Shown: piece after piece, positions 60,284-64,000 of the stretch
Layout of the letters: each line of letters starts with the position of its first letter
How positions within the stretch are numbered: the stretch's first letter is position 1
Made by a program: the position numbers and the translations under genes
NCBI GenBank assembly: GCA_028709805.1
Contig: JAQUTL010000006.1
Span: 1 to 64,000 of the forward strand
Source: Victivallaceae bacterium
GTDB taxonomy: Bacteria > Verrucomicrobiota > Lentisphaeria > Victivallales > Victivallaceae
Reading direction: 5' to 3'
DNA: 64,000 nucleotides
The notes under the pieces: generated by a model
What the model was told of the DNA's origin: nothing
The model's input: the letters and a program-made list of their open reading frames with translations, nothing else
Databases searched by the model: none

Positions 60284-61433
60284 CGTCCACCTCGCTCCCG
60301 ACGTAGCGGAATCCCTGAACAGCGCGGAAATGTCCGCCATATCCTGCAATGATACCCCGCCCCTCCGGGTGAGCGGCGGCGCTCTTTGCCATGGTCATGA
60401 TGTTGCGCAGCTTCGGCTCTCCGTACAAGCGCGCGGATACTTGGCGCCACAGCGGCGACCTGCGCAGCGCGGCGGCCAGCCCGGGGTGAGATGTGTGAAA
60501 CAGCGTCGTCACAGGACGACCGGGGAAACGTCCGGCGTCGCTGCCGGTCAAATTCCACTCGCAGATCTGATTGAGGAAACGCAAGCCAACGCCTGCGCCT
60601 TGCCACTCGGGCAGAACCACGAGCCGGCACGCGCGGGCCTCAACGCCCTTGCCTTTGTTACGAGACGCCACCGCGACGTGGCAGACAGGTTGGTTATCGA
60701 CGCACCCGACGTAGCACTTTGCTGCGATCATATGAGGCACCTTTAAATAATGATGCGGCTCAAATATTGGCCAATAACTCCAGTTGGTGCGGTAGATGTC
60801 GAGAGCGAGCCTGGGCCGCTGAAGATACCTCCCGGACAGCTGTCCGGTTGCGGTGTCGAATATCCAGTCTGGCGTCAGCCACGCGAGCACGTCGCGGTGA
60901 CAGGTGACGATCAGACATTGACCGGCGGGTCGGCGGCGCCAGCTTTTGGCAAACGCTCCGGCGGCGATCTGGGCGACCTGACGGTCAAGCGCGCTTGAAA
61001 ACTCGTCGACTATGACGCGCCCGGCGTCGGCGACAATCAGGCGCGCCAGCCCGGCGCGGAACTGCTCGCCACACGACAGCACGTGAAACGGGCGTAACCA
61101 CGACGGGACGCTGCCAAGCCCCACCGCGGACAACGCGGCGGTGACGGCGTTGAAGTCGCCATCTGGCGCAATAGCGTCGATAACAGGCTGATCGGCGGGC
61201 CAATCCGCCGCCAGCCCGGAGGGGGCCACGCCCGGCCAGAACTGGCGGGCGAGCGAGCTTTTGCCGGACCCTGACGGGCCGACGACAACTCCAATCTTCC
61301 ACGAGTCGTCCTCGGCGGGCAGGTCGGCGCTTATGCGAAAATCCGAGCCAGACTCACAGTTGAAGAGACTTTTTACCCGCGCGGCGCGGTAGCTGTCGTA
61401 GTCGGCGCAGCTGTTGTGTACGTTGATTATCAT
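60276..61433 (-). CDS. ABC-type ATPase fused to a GNAT acetyltransferase-like domain
   Basis: 385 aa. The N-terminal 205 residues form an ABC ATPase: P-loop GPSGSGKS (52-59), a signature-like LSCGEQ (119-124), Walker B RVIVDEFSSALD (139-150) and switch His179. The C-terminal part is a GNAT fold with RLVVLPEWQGAGVGLRFL (270-287), the acyl-CoA loop region. No membrane segment, so it is not a transporter. It matches the ABC-ATPase/acetyltransferase fusion family (COG2401). Phage Mu Mom, a DNA base modifier, is also GNAT-like, so DNA modification is a reasonable guess. Confidence 0.85.
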   Translation of the reverse strand: MIINVHNSCADYDSYRAARVKSLFNCESGSDFRISADLPAEDDSWKIGVVVGPSGSGKSSLARQFWPGVAPSGLAADWPADQPVIDAIAPDGDFNAVTAALSAVGLGSVPSWLRPFHVLSCGEQFRAGLARLIVADAGRVIVDEFSSALDRQVAQIAAGAFAKSWRRRPAGQCLIVTCHRDVLAWLTPDWIFDTATGQLSGRYLQRPRLALDIYRTNWSYWPIFEPHHYLKVPHMIAAKCYVGCVDNQPVCHVAVASRNKGKGVEARACRLVVLPEWQGAGVGLRFLNQICEWNLTGSDAGRFPGRPVTTLFHTSHPGLAAALRRSPLWRQVSARLYGEPKLRNIMTMAKSAAAHPEGRGIIAGYGGHFRAVQGFRYVGSEVDGD

Positions 61434-61597
61434 TATGTCGTCACCACCTTGACTGTGCGGTTGAGCTGCTTCAGGCGATTATATATTTCTGCCTGGTCTT
61501 CCTCGTTACGGCAGATGACGATGACGCCATACTGCTCTTTGTACCGGTTCATCGCGCGCTCGGCGGCGGTGGCCGGAGATGTGATATTTTTCGTCAT
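61433..61597 (-). CDS. 54-aa protein in the mobile element
   Basis: ATG at 61597 with AAAGG upstream; stop at 61433-61435 overlaps the next start (TAATG). The product begins MTKNITSPATAAERAMN and ends in LNRTVKVVTT, with a predicted helix-strand pattern and a single Cys. It is too short for family assignment. Tight coupling to the ABC-GNAT gene suggests a linked role. Confidence 0.65.
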   Translation of the reverse strand: MTKNITSPATAAERAMNRYKEQYGVIVICRNEEDQAEIYNRLKQLNRTVKVVTT

Positions 61598-61811
61598 AAA
61601 ACCTTTTTTTGCAAATTAAACCACAAAAAAACCGCGACAAGCTCAAAATCCTGTGCTATATTACGCCGCCTGCAGGCGGTGGCGGAGCACTGGATTTGCG
61701 AGAGCGTGTCGCGGTCCGGCGGGGGTGAGGCGCTTCAACACCTCGCTCCCCCGCCACATCTACTATCAAGTTGTTGTTGTTATTGTCAGGTCATAGTCAC
61801 CTCCGCGGCGG
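61598..61811. other. gap with a palindrome and a long hairpin inside the element
   Basis: A perfect 14-bp palindrome, CCGCCTGCAGGCGG, is at 61666-61679. A long hairpin pairs 61718-61730 with 61741-61755. On the plus strand TATATT (61657-61662) could be a -10 element with GCGACA at 61634-61639, giving a short antisense-type transcript across the hairpin. TTGTTGTTGTTAT at 61771-61783 is also found at 59630-59642. No protein gene is visible. Confidence 0.4.
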
Positions 61812-62207
61812 TCAGAACGGCACCGGATCGGCGGCGTCGACCATTTGTTTCAGCGCCTCGATGGCCTTGTATTGTTCGCGCGGGTCGAGCTCGGAAAGGC
61901 GCGCCGCGCGGTGTGCGCGGCCGGCGGCGCGTGAGCAGACGCCCAGCAAGTAATTAAAGGTCCTGCGCGGCTCCGGCAGCGCGGGCTTGAGCTCGTACCA
62001 GAGCGCCCATATTTTGCGCTCCATCGCGCTCATGTCGTCGCGGTTGGCGTTATGACCCGCGAGCATCCGGCGCAGGCTTGAGCGCTGGCTGTCTGTCAGC
62101 TCACGGCATGACGCGGCCCCGAACTCGCGGTCCAGCAGACGGCGGTACTCCGCGTCAGGCACGGCGTGCTGCTTCTGGGCGATCTTGACGGCTGCTATTG
62201 TGCACAT
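61812..62207 (-). CDS. GemA-like protein (DUF1018, Mu gp16 family)
   Basis: 131 aa from ATG 62207, which shares bases with the upstream stop (TGATG) behind GAGGTG. The N-terminal AAVKIAQKQHAVPDAEYRRLLDREFG and the ELTDSQRSSLRRML block match the GemA/DUF1018 family found early in Mu-like phages, where GemA affects host gyrase and replication. Its place after MuA and MuB is as in Mu-like phages. Confidence 0.8.
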   Translation of the reverse strand: MCTIAAVKIAQKQHAVPDAEYRRLLDREFGAASCRELTDSQRSSLRRMLAGHNANRDDMSAMERKIWALWYELKPALPEPRRTFNYLLGVCSRAAGRAHRAARLSELDPREQYKAIEALKQMVDAADPVPF

Positions 62208-62401
62208 CACATCACCTCGAATACTCGCTCGCAGAGCGTGAGCAGGTCATAGTAGGAGCCAGCCATGGCCTGACGGGTGAACGGCTCGACCAGATCGTCG
62301 CGGTTGAACCGGCGGAGTGCCTTACGCGCTCTTGCTATTATTGCCACCGCGTTCCCGTCCTCGCCGGCCATTTTTAAAGGTATGCCTGTATAGTCGATCA
62401 C
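62207..62401 (-). CDS. 64-aa protein in the Mu-type early region
   Basis: ATG 62401 overlaps the upstream stop as ATGA; its own stop overlaps GemA. The product is mostly helical (IIARARKALRRFNRDDLVEPF, YYDLLTLCERVFEVM). The family is not recognised. Coupling on both sides supports a real gene. Confidence 0.65.
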   Translation of the reverse strand: MIDYTGIPLKMAGEDGNAVAIIARARKALRRFNRDDLVEPFTRQAMAGSYYDLLTLCERVFEVM

Positions 62402-62724
62402 GCCAGCACCTCCGCGTCGAGGCTCTGAACCGCGATGCCGACGCGGCGTGCGATAGCACGCTCACAACAGGCGCCAAGCGACGTCATCCAGTCAGGCAGC
62501 AGCACCAGGCAGGTGGCCTTGTCGAGGTCGAGCATGGAGATTGCCATATACTCGCAGTAGCTGAGTCCGGGCGTGCGCCGCGCGGGGTTGATGACCTCGC
62601 ACTTGTAAGCGTTACGGAGATGCGCCTCCGCGCGCTCGAATGCGGCGCGGTTGCCGTCCTGACGGTTGGTTATAGGTCCTGCGAGATAGACGACGTCCCT
62701 GTCGTTGAGATCAAGCATTTGCAT
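62398..62724 (-). CDS. DUF4406/nucleoside-deoxyribosyltransferase-like protein
   Basis: 108 aa. VVYLAGPITN (11-20), the central VINPARRTPG and CLVLLPDWMTSLGACCERAIARR match the small Rossmann-like family of nucleoside 2-deoxyribosyltransferases and DUF4406 phage proteins. The conserved Glu/Ser of active enzymes is not obvious. It could handle a nucleotide in a modification pathway. Its start touches the MuB stop. Confidence 0.75.
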   Translation of the reverse strand: MQMLDLNDRDVVYLAGPITNRQDGNRAAFERAEAHLRNAYKCEVINPARRTPGLSYCEYMAISMLDLDKATCLVLLPDWMTSLGACCERAIARRVGIAVQSLDAEVLA

Positions 62725-63482
62725 TACTCCGCCTCCTGCGGCCAGACGCCGCCGGCGCGGCGCCAGTTTACGGCGGCGCGGAAGTCGGCCTCTGTTACGG
62801 TGCGTCCCTCGCAGGCTGCGTACTCGGCGGCCTTGGCCCAGTCGTCAAACAGTGTGCGCAGTTTGCCGTCGCGCTTGCGGGTGGCGGCCAGCGCACCGGC
62901 GATCAGGCGGTCGGAGGCATCCGGGATGAAGTGGCGGCAGACGGCGGCGACCTCGGAGCGGTAGACCCGTTCCGGGATGTCGACGCGGCGGCCAATGCGG
63001 CCCTTGAACTGCTCGAAATAATCCGCCTGCACCCCGGCGGCGAGGTCGCGCAGATAGACGTCGGTAAATATCAGCGCGACCGGGACGCGGCAGATGTCAT
63101 ACAGGTCTCTCAGAATTTCCAGCGCGCAGGCGACGCGGCTGGCGCGCGGCAGCAGAAACCCCGCCTCATCGACGATGAGCATGTCCTTGCCGGTGGCCTG
63201 ATCGCAGAGTTTCTGCAGCATGACCGCGGCGGAGGCGTTGGGGCGGACGTCGACATGGAGCGCCGCGCAGAGCTGCGCGAGAAACGAGCGCCGGCTGGCG
63301 CCCGACGCGGCGCGGACCATTGTTGCGTGGTTGTCCTCCGCCCACCTGGCGGCGGTGAAGGTTTTTCCCCGGCCGGTCGAGCCGGAGATCAGGACAAACG
63401 ACTGGCGGGCGCGGGCGTAGTCCAGCGCCTCGACGATCTTGGCGGTGACCACCGTATCTATGATTGCCTTGTCAAAACTCAT
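62724..63482 (-). CDS. MuB-like transposition AAA+ ATPase
   Basis: 252 aa from ATG 63482, which overlaps the transposase by 11 bp. AAA+ core: P-loop SGSTGRGKT (33-41), Walker B MLIVDEAGFLL, sensor region ALIFTDVYL. A C-terminal domain follows. MuB/TniB proteins bind DNA and choose the target for the MuA transposase, which is encoded immediately upstream. Confidence 0.87.
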   Translation of the reverse strand: MSFDKAIIDTVVTAKIVEALDYARARQSFVLISGSTGRGKTFTAARWAEDNHATMVRAASGASRRSFLAQLCAALHVDVRPNASAAVMLQKLCDQATGKDMLIVDEAGFLLPRASRVACALEILRDLYDICRVPVALIFTDVYLRDLAAGVQADYFEQFKGRIGRRVDIPERVYRSEVAAVCRHFIPDASDRLIAGALAATRKRDGKLRTLFDDWAKAAEYAACEGRTVTEADFRAAVNWRRAGGVWPQEAE

Positions 63483-64000
63483 TGTCAATTTCCCTTTTTG
63501 TGTTGCTGCTCATGAACATATCAAACCCGGTCAAATCGACGGGGTCATCGAAAAACTCATCGTCGGCGTCCGGCTCCGCCGGTTCCGGCGCCGCGGCGGC
63601 GGCCGGCGCAATGACCGGGGCGGCCGCGGCGTCGGGGTCGGCGAGGCGGTGGTGGACATATTTGTGCGAGCGACCTTTGACGCTGGCCATTGATCCTGCC
63701 GCGACCAGTTTGTCGCCCTCGACCGCGCTGAAAATTTCCGCGGGGGAAACCAGGTGCAGGCCGCCGGTCTCAGCTGCCAGCATGGTGTATACCTGTTTGA
63801 TCTCGCTGCGCTGACGTGCCATTTCCTCGCCGATCCGGCGGCGGACATCGGGGTCGTCCATGCCGAGCGCCGGGATTGCGTCGCGGCGCTTGGCCTCGCA
63901 GAGCAGCCTGCCGCCGGCGTCAAAGCAAAAGACGTGACAGGGGTCCAGCCGGTCTATCTTGACCATGACGCGCGACCCGATCCGCGCTGCAAGGCAGTCG
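63472..64000 (-). CDS. C-terminal part of a Mu-type transposase (MuA-like), cut by the window edge
   Basis: The frame is open to the window end. The visible 175 residues start DCLAARIGSRVMVKIDRLD and continue PCHVFCFDAGGRLLCEAKRR, the beta-barrel that follows the rve catalytic domain in Mu-type transposases. An Ala/Pro-rich linker and an acidic tail (DDEFFDDPVDLTGFDMFM) end the protein, as in the MuB-contacting end of MuA. The catalytic DDE part lies outside the window. It is the first of a tightly coupled minus-strand operon. Confidence 0.82.
   Translation of the reverse strand, partial: DCLAARIGSRVMVKIDRLDPCHVFCFDAGGRLLCEAKRRDAIPALGMDDPDVRRRIGEEMARQRSEIKQVYTMLAAETGGLHLVSPAEIFSAVEGDKLVAAGSMASVKGRSHKYVHHRLADPDAAAAPVIAPAAAAAPEPAEPDADDEFFDDPVDLTGFDMFMSSNTKREIDNEF

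Noticed and set aside
59385-64000. complete Mu-like prophage
   Set aside because: No repressor, lysis, head or tail genes are seen; only transposition, early and cargo genes are present in the window.

Overview
The window is about 60 % G+C and bacterial throughout. A prepilin-like protein with a Lentisphaerae-type N-terminus (55033-55956), an [FeFe]-hydrogenase/AdhE fermentation locus, a full peptidoglycan gene set and GT9/UDP-glucuronate envelope genes together point to an anaerobic, Gram-negative-type member of the PVC group. Lentisphaerota/Victivallales is the best guess, inferred from gene content and not from a marker tree.

Layout. 1-8848: envelope lipoproteins, an LCAT-like lipase, a zinc-ribbon pseudokinase next to a WalJ-type MBL hydrolase, then rpoN with a multi-span membrane protein. 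8854-9304: RNase P RNA with its own promoter. 9341-19057: metallophosphoesterase, GT9, SGNH hydrolase, purC-rplU, then pdxA, a membrane protein and a SurA-like foldase in overlapping order. 19118-22828 (minus): an overlapping dksA-lspA-miaA-hpt-FAD oxidoreductase operon. 22917-25790 (minus): a small membrane protein, an XPB-type helicase and a DUF790/Bax1-type nuclease. 25905-36663: a hydrogen-metabolism locus with a sensory [FeFe] hydrogenase, a SpoIIE phosphatase, the trimeric NAD-linked hydrogenase hydC-hydB-hydA and the bifunctional adhE. 36674-49207: S2P protease, xseA, double-HTH regulator, uppP, proC, GT2, adenylate cyclase, a PBP pedestal-only gene paired with a SEDS protein, corA with a complex leader, and ugd. 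49635-54840: a shortened dcw cluster (mraZ-rsmH-ftsL-ftsI-murC) preceded by 10-bp phased repeats. 54900-56019: pseudopilin with a near-consensus promoter and a terminator.

From tRNA-Ala(CGC) at 56156 onward the DNA is accessory. It holds inverted repeats, a truncated DDE transposase fused in frame to the C-terminal part of an intein, and then a superfamily II helicase that is split by a 5-bp tandem duplication. After that comes a minus-strand Mu-type transposition module (MuA C-terminus, MuB, DUF4406-like, GemA/DUF1018) and a cargo of a 54-aa protein, an ABC ATPase-GNAT fusion and a formyltransferase-like protein. No head or tail genes are seen before the cargo terminator, so it looks like a Mu-type transposon or remnant carrying a possible nucleic-acid or nucleotide modification cassette. 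This cassette is the best candidate here for an undescribed system.

The genes work together in three main blocks: fermentative redox balance (bifurcating hydrogenase and AdhE, with an H2-sensing branch ending in a phosphatase), envelope and peptidoglycan growth, and mobile DNA at the right end. All functions are read from motifs and context; no database search was run.
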